A stretch of 64,000 bases of DNA from an uncultured Oscillospiraceae bacterium (GTDB taxonomy: Bacteria; Bacillota; Clostridia; Oscillospirales; Oscillospiraceae): the NCBI GenBank assembly GCA_934512135.1, contig CAKSWT010000010.1, forward strand, positions 1 to 64,000, in the 5' to 3' direction. The translations under genes were made by a program, and so were the position numbers. Of the stretch, positions 1 through 7,634 are shown piece after piece. Every line of letters starts with the position of its first letter. The first letter of the stretch is position 1. Below the pieces are notes generated by a model that saw only the letters and a list, made by a program, of their open reading frames with translations, was not told the origin of the DNA and ran no database searches.

Positions 1-76
1 GGCAAGGGCTTTGCTTCGTTCCCCTTGTCCTCTGAGTGATGTGTATAAGGAGTTCCGGGACAGAGAAACCGAGCAT

Positions 77-110
77 AAAAAGATGGTCTCTGCCAATGCA
101 GAGACCATCT
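77..110 (-). terminator. Rho-independent terminator of the leftward esterase/lipoprotein operon
   Basis: A perfect 13-bp inverted repeat (arms 81-93 and 98-110, loop CAAT) is followed on the minus strand by five T residues (81 down to 77). It lies about 95 bases after the stop codon of the lipoprotein gene that ends at 205, so it probably ends that transcript. Confidence 0.85.
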
Positions 111-204
111 CCAACAAAATAATTTTTGTTTTTCACTGTCTACTTGACAGGGGGCACTTCACAAGTCGCGCACGGGGAATTATTATGTATTATTCTCCAC
201 AGGG

Positions 205-2028
205 TCAGCGCTCTCCGGCTTTGTACTCGTCATAGGCAGTCTGGTAGATCTCCAGCAGACGATCCATGCCCATGTCCTTAACAGTCTGAACATAGGTGTC
301 CCAGTTGGCATCGTTGAGCTCCATGGAGCCGTCCAGGAACTTCATACAGGTCTCCTGTGCGTAAGTCTGCATATCTGACTCAAACTCGGCGATTTCCAGG
401 CTCTCATTCGTGGTAAAGGAACCCTTGGCCGCAGTAGGATAGTTACGGGCATCCGTGGAACCGTCCACAGTCCACAGGGCAACTGCATCCAGGCCGGCCT
501 GGGGGAAGGTGGCCAGCAGCATATCGTTGTCCACATAGAAGCTGGCAAAACGCAGCATGGTGAACAGCTGCTGGGCCATCTCAGCGTTGGGGGCGTTGCG
601 GCCGGTGACGGTCAGAGGCTTGTCCCAATCGAACACGGGGGTGTCGCCGTCCATGTGGTAGCTCTCGCCCTCAGTGCCGTAGTTGGCAAGGTAGTAGCCG
701 TCGGTGGTCCAGAAGTAGTTCTCCCACTGGCAGACCAGCTCGGGATGCTCGCAGGTGGAGGACAGGGAGAAGCCGGCGCTGGTGGCGACCAGGGCGACCT
801 CGTCATTCCAGACATACTGCTCAGATGGATCCTTGGTTACACGGGGCATTGCGGCCACCGCAAAATTATCATCACCGTTGTGGTCAAAATTATCTGCAAT
901 CTCGCTGATTTTGTCAGCGTTGGACTGCCAGACGCCGATGGTTCCATTTGCCTGCAGGGAATTGGTAACCTGGCGATCTGTCTCCAAGGAGAGATAGTCC
1001 CGGTAAATGATGCCCTCATCCATCATCTGGAGGACCCACTCCAAGTACTCCCGGTAGCCGTCGGTGATCCAGCCGGAGGCGACCTCGTCGTCATAGCGGA
1101 ACACGGCGGAGGTAATCATGGTCATAAAGCCGTCAGAGACCAGCGCGGGGATCTCTGTATCGAAAGCAGCCTCCAGTCCCACGGTACCATCATACATATA
1201 GATGGTGTTGGGTACGCTGTAGGCATCATGGATGGTACGACAATAGTCGGTGAACTCATCCAAACCAATCAAGTCGCCAGAGAACGCAATCCCCTGCTCA
1301 TCGATCCAGTCACCACGGGTGACCAGGCCGTTGCCGGAGTAGGTGCCGTCTTTGATCTGATGGAACGCCAGCACGGCATCCTCAACTTTCGTATCCTTGA
1401 CGGTAGACTGGGGCAGTGCTTCCAGAACAGCTGCATAGTTGGGCATATATTCCTCGATATAAGGCGTGATGTCCTGGATGACTTCTTCTTCGTAGGCCTT
1501 GGCCAGGCCAGAAGTTCCACCTGCACCGTAGTATTCCATGACGGGCAGCAGATCGCAGTAGTCACCAGATGCGACCATCATGTTGAACTGCTCACTTGCC
1601 GATGTGGCGCCAACCTCTGTAAAGTTCAAATGCACACCAGTGGCCTCTTCGGCGGCTGCCAGGGCATTAAAGCTGTTGTTAGAGTCCATGAAGTCCTGAT
1701 AGGGTGGAATGTAGTACCAAATCGAGATGGAATTGTCCCCCTCCAGCGGATATGAGATATACTCCTTTGCCATGGCCTCAAAAGGATCTGAGACGGTAAC
1801 AGCAACGGTAGCACCATCGTTGCCCTCAATGGAGGAGTCCGCAGCCACCACATTTCCGGTGGGAGCGGCAGGTGTTTCAGGCACGGCTGCTTCCTGTGCG
1901 GGGTCCTCAGTGGAAAGAAGAGCTGAAACAGCGCCTCCCGAGGAGACTGCCGTGCTGCCACAGCCTGTCAACAGGCTCAGAAGCATGACCATAGCCATAA
2001 GCAGCGTCAATACGTTCTTATGTTTCAT
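205..2028 (-). CDS. Extracellular solute-binding lipoprotein (SBP1)
   Basis: This 607-residue protein begins with a basic n-region, a hydrophobic stretch and the lipobox LLTGC, so it should be cleaved before Cys23 and lipid-anchored outside the membrane. A Ser/Ala/Pro/Glu-rich linker follows, then a large periplasmic-binding-type domain of the family-1 (LipO/YtcQ-like) oligosaccharide or peptide-like binders. It shares the YPLEGDNSISIW block and a C-terminal EIYQTAYDEY block with the three other lipoproteins of the cluster, so they are paralogues. It is the second gene of a leftward pair, 20 bases behind the tannase-like gene, with GGGAGG upstream of its ATG. No permease or ATPase gene is near. 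Ligand unknown. Confidence 0.88.
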   Translation of the reverse strand: MKHKNVLTLLMAMVMLLSLLTGCGSTAVSSGGAVSALLSTEDPAQEAAVPETPAAPTGNVVAADSSIEGNDGATVAVTVSDPFEAMAKEYISYPLEGDNSISIWYYIPPYQDFMDSNNSFNALAAAEEATGVHLNFTEVGATSASEQFNMMVASGDYCDLLPVMEYYGAGGTSGLAKAYEEEVIQDITPYIEEYMPNYAAVLEALPQSTVKDTKVEDAVLAFHQIKDGTYSGNGLVTRGDWIDEQGIAFSGDLIGLDEFTDYCRTIHDAYSVPNTIYMYDGTVGLEAAFDTEIPALVSDGFMTMITSAVFRYDDEVASGWITDGYREYLEWVLQMMDEGIIYRDYLSLETDRQVTNSLQANGTIGVWQSNADKISEIADNFDHNGDDNFAVAAMPRVTKDPSEQYVWNDEVALVATSAGFSLSSTCEHPELVCQWENYFWTTDGYYLANYGTEGESYHMDGDTPVFDWDKPLTVTGRNAPNAEMAQQLFTMLRFASFYVDNDMLLATFPQAGLDAVALWTVDGSTDARNYPTAAKGSFTTNESLEIAEFESDMQTYAQETCMKFLDGSMELNDANWDTYVQTVKDMGMDRLLEIYQTAYDEYKAGER

Positions 2029-2048
2029 TTACAAATCCTCCCTTGTTT

Positions 2049-3512
2049 TTATTTGGACAGTTCTTTCATCCAGAGCATCACACCATCCGGGTCGTCATCG
2101 GCGCAGTGGCCTCCCTCCCATACCAGCCGTGCGTTCACATCCTTTCCGCTGTTCTCCAGAATGGTAGCAAGATTGGTAAACACGGGGATGGAGGTGTCCC
2201 GGTCAATGGCTCCATAGCGCATCCACCAGTGGGAGGCGCAGCCGGGATTGTTGCCTTTGGCGAAGTAATAGGGGTTCATCATGTCGATGATCGTCTGGAA
2301 TTCCGGCGTGATGTCCGAGTCCGTCTCACTGGGGTCATGGGCCTTGGAGAAGGAGGTAAAGTGGCGGGTTTTAATGGTCTCCGTGCCAAACAGATCCGGC
2401 TCCGCCATCTCCTTTTTGAAATCGTCAAAGGCAGGTAGCCCCTTCATCCGTCCGTCATACTGGAGGAAATCCTTCCAGGTAAAGGACGCTTTCCCGTCGG
2501 GAAAATGGATCCACGGGTTTTTCTCCAAATATGCTGCCCGCTCCTGCGCGCCCAGGGCAGAGATATACCGACTGGCCTCGGGGAGGAGGTAGACGGTCAT
2601 CAGATAGTCCTGGAGATTGTCCCCGGTGATGGGGCCAAAGCCGTTTTTGCCCGTCAGCGCCAGCTCGTTCTGATAGGCTTTGTACTGCTCGGCCAGCTCA
2701 TGGGAAAGGGACTGGTCCACCAGGCCGGGCACCACACGAATGGGTCCCGTGGCCTGTCCGCCACAGGGAATGGGGCCATACTGCCACTCGTAGCCTGCGT
2801 CCGCGTGTTCCAGATCAATAATGGGGCTGAAGGAACAGGAAGCAAAGATGTCATCCCGGCCCTCCGCGGCACCGATGGCCCGGAGATAACCGTCATACAG
2901 CGGACTGTTGCCGGAGGCTGCCAGCAGACATGAGAGAGCGCCGCCTGCGCTGCCGCCGGTGGACAGAATCCTCTCCTTGTTGCCCGGAATGGCGTCGTCC
3001 AAGGCGCGAAGATAGCGTACCGCCGCCTTCAGATCAACGATTGCCGCAGGGGCCTTGCCAAAGTATGTGCCGTCCGGGGCTTGGCAGTCACGGCCGCGGC
3101 AGCCGGGGGCAACTATCACAAAGCCATAGCTCATGGCAAGGGCTTTGTTCTCGCCGGGGCCCTCTGCACCACCCAGACCGGGCAGCATGGCCGGACCATC
3201 TCCGCCGGGGCCGCCCATAGGAGGCATTCCCTCCGGGCCGCCGGGCATCATGCCCTTGTGATAGTTGTTACAGGACATATATCCGCCGACACCGATGACG
3301 AACAGAATCGGCGCATTTTTCGTGTCTACGCTCACCCCATCCACGGACTCCGGCACCCAAATGTCCATGCTCTGATACTCCAGGTCCACGGGCTTTGTGA
3401 CATAGGGAATATGCTCGTATGCCCGATAGATTACCTGCTTGTCTCCGTCCCGGGTGTGGGCAACAATTTCCTTCCGCTGAAAATTATCTCGCGGAAACTG
3501 TAATTCTGCCAT
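2049..3512 (-). CDS. Subtype-B tannase-like alpha/beta hydrolase (esterase)
   Basis: A 487-residue alpha/beta hydrolase resembling the bacterial tannases of the Lactobacillus plantarum TanB type, which hydrolyse galloyl esters. The nucleophile is Ser188 in GGSAGG; the likely acid is Asp437 or Asp439 and the base is His469 in EGGHCADDDP. Around residues 87-121 there is a Pro/Gly/Met-rich insert. No signal peptide is seen, so it should act in the cytoplasm on an imported ester. The ATG at 3512 is preferred over an upstream codon at 3539 because AAAGGAGG lies 7 bases before it. It leads a two-gene operon with a solute-binding lipoprotein. The family call is firm; the substrate is inferred and could be another aromatic or acyl ester. 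Confidence 0.8.
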   Translation of the reverse strand: MAELQFPRDNFQRKEIVAHTRDGDKQVIYRAYEHIPYVTKPVDLEYQSMDIWVPESVDGVSVDTKNAPILFVIGVGGYMSCNNYHKGMMPGGPEGMPPMGGPGGDGPAMLPGLGGAEGPGENKALAMSYGFVIVAPGCRGRDCQAPDGTYFGKAPAAIVDLKAAVRYLRALDDAIPGNKERILSTGGSAGGALSCLLAASGNSPLYDGYLRAIGAAEGRDDIFASCSFSPIIDLEHADAGYEWQYGPIPCGGQATGPIRVVPGLVDQSLSHELAEQYKAYQNELALTGKNGFGPITGDNLQDYLMTVYLLPEASRYISALGAQERAAYLEKNPWIHFPDGKASFTWKDFLQYDGRMKGLPAFDDFKKEMAEPDLFGTETIKTRHFTSFSKAHDPSETDSDITPEFQTIIDMMNPYYFAKGNNPGCASHWWMRYGAIDRDTSIPVFTNLATILENSGKDVNARLVWEGGHCADDDPDGVMLWMKELSK

Positions 3513-3553
3513 GATATAGCCTCCTTTATTGTGTTGCACTTCTTATACAAAAT

Positions 3554-3584
3554 ATTATATTAGGATTCTAAAGGATGCGCAATT
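3554..3584 (-). promoter_or_regulatory. Putative promoter of the tannase-like operon with a half operator
   Basis: On the minus strand TTGCGC (3582-3577) and TATAAT (3559-3554) are 17 bases apart, upstream of the ATG at 3512. The -35 box lies in GGATGCGCAATT (plus strand 3573-3584), which resembles one half of the palindromes found at 5257-5279 and 18797-18820. The other half-site is not conserved here. Confidence 0.55.
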
Positions 3585-3901
3585 CCAATATCCCCTAGTC
3601 CTATTCCGTGCTAGAATAGAATGGTGTCCATGTAATCTGCTCCACTGCTCCGATCCTTATGTCCATTTGCGTTGAACCGCCCATGAGGATTCTCTATATG
3701 ATTGAATGAGCGCGAAATAGTTGGTATGACGCCCTAGCGTGTTCGATCATGCATTTGATAGGTGATATGTCTCAGTAACGCTCTTTAAGAGATATGCAGA
3801 TTAAGGCAATAGAGACCTACCTTTTCCAAAAGCGCAAATCGCCACCAGTCAGAGAACCGTTTTCCTGTACACCTGTCCACGTAGTGCAGTTCATACTGGC
3901 A
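3585..3901. other. Intergenic stretch between divergent genes, no gene seen
   Basis: About 320 bases between the tannase-like gene and the AraC-type regulator. Short open frames occur, but none has a ribosome binding site or recognisable protein. It probably holds only control sites for the two divergent genes. Confidence 0.5.
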
Positions 3902-3930
3902 TTGTTTTTTTCTCGAAAATGTGATAATAT
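3902..3930 (+). promoter_or_regulatory. Putative promoter of the AraC-type regulator
   Basis: TTGTTT (3902-3907) and TAATAT (3925-3930) are spaced by 17 bases and lie about 30 bases before the ATG at 3961. Confidence 0.4.
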
Positions 3931-3960
3931 TTTGACATCATACGAATTGGAGGACCGAAC

Positions 3961-5181
3961 ATGGCAGAGCGATCCATTGAAAAAGGGCGCGGGATGAGTC
4001 CCATTCGTGGGTATCCGCCTCTGATGCGTAAGGAAAATCAAACGCCCCGGCTGTTTGCTGTTGTTGGCTTTTCTGTGATCAACGCTTCGGCTGAGTTTAT
4101 TGCCTCTATTCAAGGGGATATCTCCGATCCTTCGGAGCAATGCGCGGTTTTTGCCGCCTCAGAGATGATTGCCGCACGACTTCAAGACTTTGGGCAGGTT
4201 GTTCCCATTCGGCTATCCAACGAATTTCAAGCCTGGCGGATTGAACTGTCTGGAGATTCTCCATTGCTGGACCGTTCTATAGGGCTTATGCTGGATTACC
4301 GAGTCTTGGAAGAGCTGGCGGCGAAAATTCTGACAAGACTGAGCCTTGTCGTCCAATTCGTTGTCAGTTCCGTGTATCCGGACACCGATGACATTTCACT
4401 GGCACTGGATGAACTTACGACCCTCAGCGAGCATGCCATACTGTTAAATCTCTCCAACAGTGTCTGCGGATATCGCAGTGAGGGGATGGAGGAGTTGTTT
4501 CCGGCAGATCGAAACCATGGCAGCCAGGTCAAGCTGGACCTGGAAAAGCTGTTTTTCAACAGCATCATCACCCTGGATTTCCCTACCGCCTGCGAGTATT
4601 TTCTGAAAATCATGGATTTAGAGCTCCAGGCTGCGGAAACCGCAGTCTCTCTCAAGCCGCGTGTGTGCAACCGTTTGGTATGGATTATTTATGTGCTGGG
4701 GTCTCCCCCTGGTAATGGTCCCCAAAAGCCCATTACCCATAACGTCATGGGGAGCATTGCGGCGCTGGACACCGTTACTTCCCTGGAAGCGCTGAAGACC
4801 GGCGTGCAGGAGATTTTCTCCGTACTGGAGGAGGACTATCAGCCGGAACCCACTGCCAATAAGCTCACGCTGATTACCGGGTATATTATGGAACACTATC
4901 AAGACTGCAATTTGGATGCGTCGCAGATTTGCGAGGTATTCGATATCACACCGCCGTCTCTTTCCCGGATGTTCCGCCGGGAAATGAACACCACCATGCT
5001 AGACTATATTCATGCGGTACGGCTGAGCCATGTAAAGGATTTGATGATTCAAAGCACAATGTCTCTCCAGGACATTTCCACTGCCTGCGGCTATTTCAGT
5101 TCATGGACCATGAGCCGTGCCTTTAAGAAATATGAGGGGATTACCCCGGGGGAATACCGAAAGAGCTGCTTTGATCCATAA
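3961..5181 (+). CDS. AraC-family transcriptional regulator
   Basis: A 406-residue regulator. The last 100 or so residues form a typical AraC/XylS double helix-turn-helix: YIMEHYQDCNLDASQICEVF starts the first helix-turn-helix, and ISTACGYFSSWTMSRAFKKY with the closing GITPGEYRK forms the second. The first 290 residues are mostly helical and match no sensor domain that I recognise. GGAGG sits 7 bases before the ATG. The gene lies between the divergent tannase operon and the rightward NTF2/hot-dog operon, so it probably controls one or both. A strong terminator follows it. Confidence 0.88.
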   Translation: MAERSIEKGRGMSPIRGYPPLMRKENQTPRLFAVVGFSVINASAEFIASIQGDISDPSEQCAVFAASEMIAARLQDFGQVVPIRLSNEFQAWRIELSGDSPLLDRSIGLMLDYRVLEELAAKILTRLSLVVQFVVSSVYPDTDDISLALDELTTLSEHAILLNLSNSVCGYRSEGMEELFPADRNHGSQVKLDLEKLFFNSIITLDFPTACEYFLKIMDLELQAAETAVSLKPRVCNRLVWIIYVLGSPPGNGPQKPITHNVMGSIAALDTVTSLEALKTGVQEIFSVLEEDYQPEPTANKLTLITGYIMEHYQDCNLDASQICEVFDITPPSLSRMFRREMNTTMLDYIHAVRLSHVKDLMIQSTMSLQDISTACGYFSSWTMSRAFKKYEGITPGEYRKSCFDP

Positions 5182-5191
5182 TTCTTCTGAT

Positions 5192-5230
5192 GACCCACAT
5201 ACAGGAAGATCCTGTATGTGGGTCGTTTTT
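5192..5230 (+). terminator. Rho-independent terminator after the AraC-type gene
   Basis: A perfect 15-bp stem (arms 5192-5206 and 5210-5224, loop AGA) is followed by G and five T residues, starting ten bases after the stop codon at 5181. It isolates the regulator from the next operon. Confidence 0.93.
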
Positions 5231-5256
5231 GTTCGGTTAAAAATCGTTGCGAATGC

Positions 5257-5297
5257 AAATTGTGAGGATTGCACAATTTTTGCGGGGCTGATACACT
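5257..5297 (+). promoter_or_regulatory. Palindromic operator overlapping a promoter of the rightward operon
   Basis: Perfect 8-bp arms AAATTGTG (5257-5264) and CACAATTT (5272-5279) flank AGGATTG. The right arm carries TTGCAC (5270-5275), a candidate -35 box 16 bases before TACACT (5292-5297). The ATG-type start at 5336 follows with AGGAGG. The same palindrome, with one base less in the spacer, lies before the PucR-type gene at 18797-18820. A regulator of this cluster is therefore the probable binder; which one cannot be decided from sequence. Confidence 0.65.
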
Positions 5298-5335
5298 TGC
5301 TATAGGTAATATTCCAAATTGTTAGGAGGAGTTCT

Positions 5336-6175
5336 GTGACAGAGCAAGAGATAACAGCCTACATTCAGCAGACAGAAGCCTGGAAGCAGGAAATGGAACA
5401 AAAGCTGAAGGCTGCCCAGGCAGAGATCTGCCGTGCTGACGACTATCGGCAAATCATGAACGCCATGGCTGCCCACAGCTTTGGTTACAACAGTCAAGCC
5501 CAGAAAAAGGAGTTGGACGAACACTGGGTAAAATCCCGGGAGGATATCTATTACAACGGGCACACCACCCAGGCAGGCGTATACGCCTACTATGTAGATG
5601 GCACGAAAGAAATCCGTGATGCCCAGCGCAAAATCATCAACCGCGTATATGCCCAGGAGATTCCGGACAGCGTCAACGTGGGGTATCGGGTCATGAATAT
5701 GCTCACCACGCCGTATATTGAAATCGCCGCGGACCGCAAAACGGCAAAGGGCTGCTGGATGACCTACAATCTGCTGTGTCGAGTCAACGATGCCGGTGTT
5801 CCGGAGCCGAATATCGGCACAGCAAAAATGACAGCGGAATTCATCAATGAAAACGGTCGCTGGAAGCTCTGGCGCTTTCGGGAATGCGGCGGTGGCTTTG
5901 AGCTGGACACCGGACTTCGGTACGACAACCGCCCGCCAAAGCCATGGCAGCCCATGGGTCCAGGCGGTCCACCCACACCGGATCATCCGACGCCGGAACC
6001 ATATGACGCGGCAGAGGATCCTGCAGCTTTGGTCAACAAGCAGGACTGGTATGTCGGCTACAACGCCATGACCCCCACCATTGACTATCCAAATCTTCCG
6101 AAACCCTATGACCACTGGACTCCGGAGGACTCCTATTTTGAGTTCGTCAATACGGATAATCCACCGGTAGAATGA
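5336..6175 (+). CDS. NTF2/SnoaL-like domain protein 1
   Basis: A 279-residue protein starting with GTG, chosen because TTAGGAGG lies just before it. A short N-terminal coiled helix leads into a SnoaL/NTF2-like alpha+beta cone: the ADDYRQIMNAMAAHSFGYN helix, a catabolic-domain-like YIEIAADRKTAKGCW strand pair and a GRWKLWRFRE closing strand. Members of this fold include cyclases, isomerases and dehydratases acting on cyclic compounds. A Pro/Gly-rich segment (about residues 198-221) follows the fold, and the protein ends with a PYDHWTPEDSYFEF block also present in the paralogue at 11183-12049. First gene of a five-gene operon. Reaction unknown. Confidence 0.72.
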   Translation: MTEQEITAYIQQTEAWKQEMEQKLKAAQAEICRADDYRQIMNAMAAHSFGYNSQAQKKELDEHWVKSREDIYYNGHTTQAGVYAYYVDGTKEIRDAQRKIINRVYAQEIPDSVNVGYRVMNMLTTPYIEIAADRKTAKGCWMTYNLLCRVNDAGVPEPNIGTAKMTAEFINENGRWKLWRFRECGGGFELDTGLRYDNRPPKPWQPMGPGGPPTPDHPTPEPYDAAEDPAALVNKQDWYVGYNAMTPTIDYPNLPKPYDHWTPEDSYFEFVNTDNPPVE

Positions 6176-6185
6176 GAGGAATACC

Positions 6186-7616
6186 ATGGAGATTAAATAT
6201 TTGACGCTGAATCCTGGGGAATACGGTCCCCAGGAGCAAAAGATTGTGGACGCCATCGACGCATTTTTATCCGGTACGCCGGAGGAGCTGACCCGTCGTG
6301 CTGCGGAAAAGGACCGCGGTCTGGGCAATATGGAGCTGAACAGCGGCATGATTCCGGTAGACACGGTACTTGGTACCAACGATCTGCTCTATTACGCATA
6401 TCGCACCAATCCCCGGAACCCGCTTTACACCGATCCGAATTATTGGAAGACCACCAAGCAATATCACGGTTTTCCTGCTGCACCCATGTGTGTGGAGATG
6501 GGCTCCACTTTCCCATATATTCCGAAAGGGGATGCGGCATCACCGCTCATCAATACCGAGGCGTTTACCCCACGCGGACTGGATCATGAGCTGTGGTTCT
6601 ATGCGCCGATCTATGCCGGCGACCATGTAGAAAGCAAACTCACCAGTCAAAGCTGCACCGACATTACCGTTCCTGGCACGGATATTCGGAAATTTCGGGT
6701 AGAGGGCACCAACGATCTCTACAACGAGGATGGAACTCTGCTGATGCATGGTCACTATCGGGCAGTAGAAACCTATAAGGTTTTTGCCGATGCGGCCATG
6801 ATGCAGGACTATCCCGGAGATAAAGCCATCCGTATGGCCACGCACTGCGACTGGGATCATATGCGCCCGCGCCATGTCTACACCGAGGAGGACTATCAGG
6901 CGATTATATCACTGTGGAAAAACGAGGAAATCCGCGGCAGCCGTCCCCGGTATTGGGAGGATGTCCAAATCGGCGACGAACCTATCCCCATCTGCGACGG
7001 CCCCTATACGGAAGCTGATCGTTGGAACGGCGGAAACGCCATCCGTGTTCAGCGTCCGGAGACCCCGCGGGATGTAATGCAGCCGGATCCCCATCGGAAG
7101 CCGGACCCCATGATGCCTCCGGGACCTCCCGCCAAGCTGGAGACCGATGCATTTGGTGTCCGCACGATCCAGCAGGGGCGCCCCGGTGGTATGCCAATTC
7201 CCGGTGGACCGGGTCCAAAGCATCCCAATCAGCGCTCCACGTTTATGAACACACAGGGACGGGATTATTTTGCCCGTCTTGTGACCAACTGGTGCGGCGA
7301 TGACGGATGGCTTTTGATGCTGGCATGGCGGCTGGAGTTCTGTATGGACTGTCAGGACGGGGGGCATAACGTATTCCCGGCAGACTTTGACCGTCCCAGC
7401 TATCTGCTGAAGGTCCCCTATCTGCGGCAGCAGGGAAGATTCATGAACGACCATGGCATGGTTGGGGATGTTGCCATCACAAAGGGCTATGTCTGTGACA
7501 AGTCCATTGATGAGAACGGACGGCACATCGTAGATCTGGTGCTCTGGTGTGAAACGCTGGAGGGAGGAATCTTCGCTGAAGGATATGCCAAGGTCGTTCT
7601 TCCCACAAAAGAATAA
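6186..7616 (+). CDS. MaoC/FAS1-type double hot-dog acyl dehydratase-like protein
   Basis: A 476-residue protein with two hot-dog domains. The N-terminal one shows NPLYTDPNYWKTT, GFPAAPMCVEMG and ELWFYAPIYAGDHVES, typical of the FAS1-like dehydratase N-domain. The C-terminal one begins at RYWEDVQIGDE and includes LVTNWCGDDGWL and the closing EGYAKVVLP. Homologues hydrate or dehydrate acyl thioesters or related enones. Between the halves, residues about 298-347 are an unusual Pro/Gly/Met-rich insert. It follows the NTF2-like gene by 10 bases and has GAGAGG just ahead of its ATG. No CoA ligase or acyl-CoA dehydrogenase is in the window, so the substrate may not be a CoA ester. Confidence 0.75.
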   Translation: MEIKYLTLNPGEYGPQEQKIVDAIDAFLSGTPEELTRRAAEKDRGLGNMELNSGMIPVDTVLGTNDLLYYAYRTNPRNPLYTDPNYWKTTKQYHGFPAAPMCVEMGSTFPYIPKGDAASPLINTEAFTPRGLDHELWFYAPIYAGDHVESKLTSQSCTDITVPGTDIRKFRVEGTNDLYNEDGTLLMHGHYRAVETYKVFADAAMMQDYPGDKAIRMATHCDWDHMRPRHVYTEEDYQAIISLWKNEEIRGSRPRYWEDVQIGDEPIPICDGPYTEADRWNGGNAIRVQRPETPRDVMQPDPHRKPDPMMPPGPPAKLETDAFGVRTIQQGRPGGMPIPGGPGPKHPNQRSTFMNTQGRDYFARLVTNWCGDDGWLLMLAWRLEFCMDCQDGGHNVFPADFDRPSYLLKVPYLRQQGRFMNDHGMVGDVAITKGYVCDKSIDENGRHIVDLVLWCETLEGGIFAEGYAKVVLPTKE

Positions 7617-7634
7617 TGAGAAAGGAGAAAAAAC

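Noticed and set aside
11..235. Small open frame at the left edge
   Set aside because: It runs across a clear terminator hairpin and into the end of the lipoprotein gene; no coding signs.
655..1755. Long open frame (366 codons) opposite the SBP1 gene
   Set aside because: It lies fully antisense to a clear lipoprotein gene, lacks a ribosome binding site and has no family resemblance. GC-rich DNA gives many such shadows here, including several opposite topA, smc and leuS.
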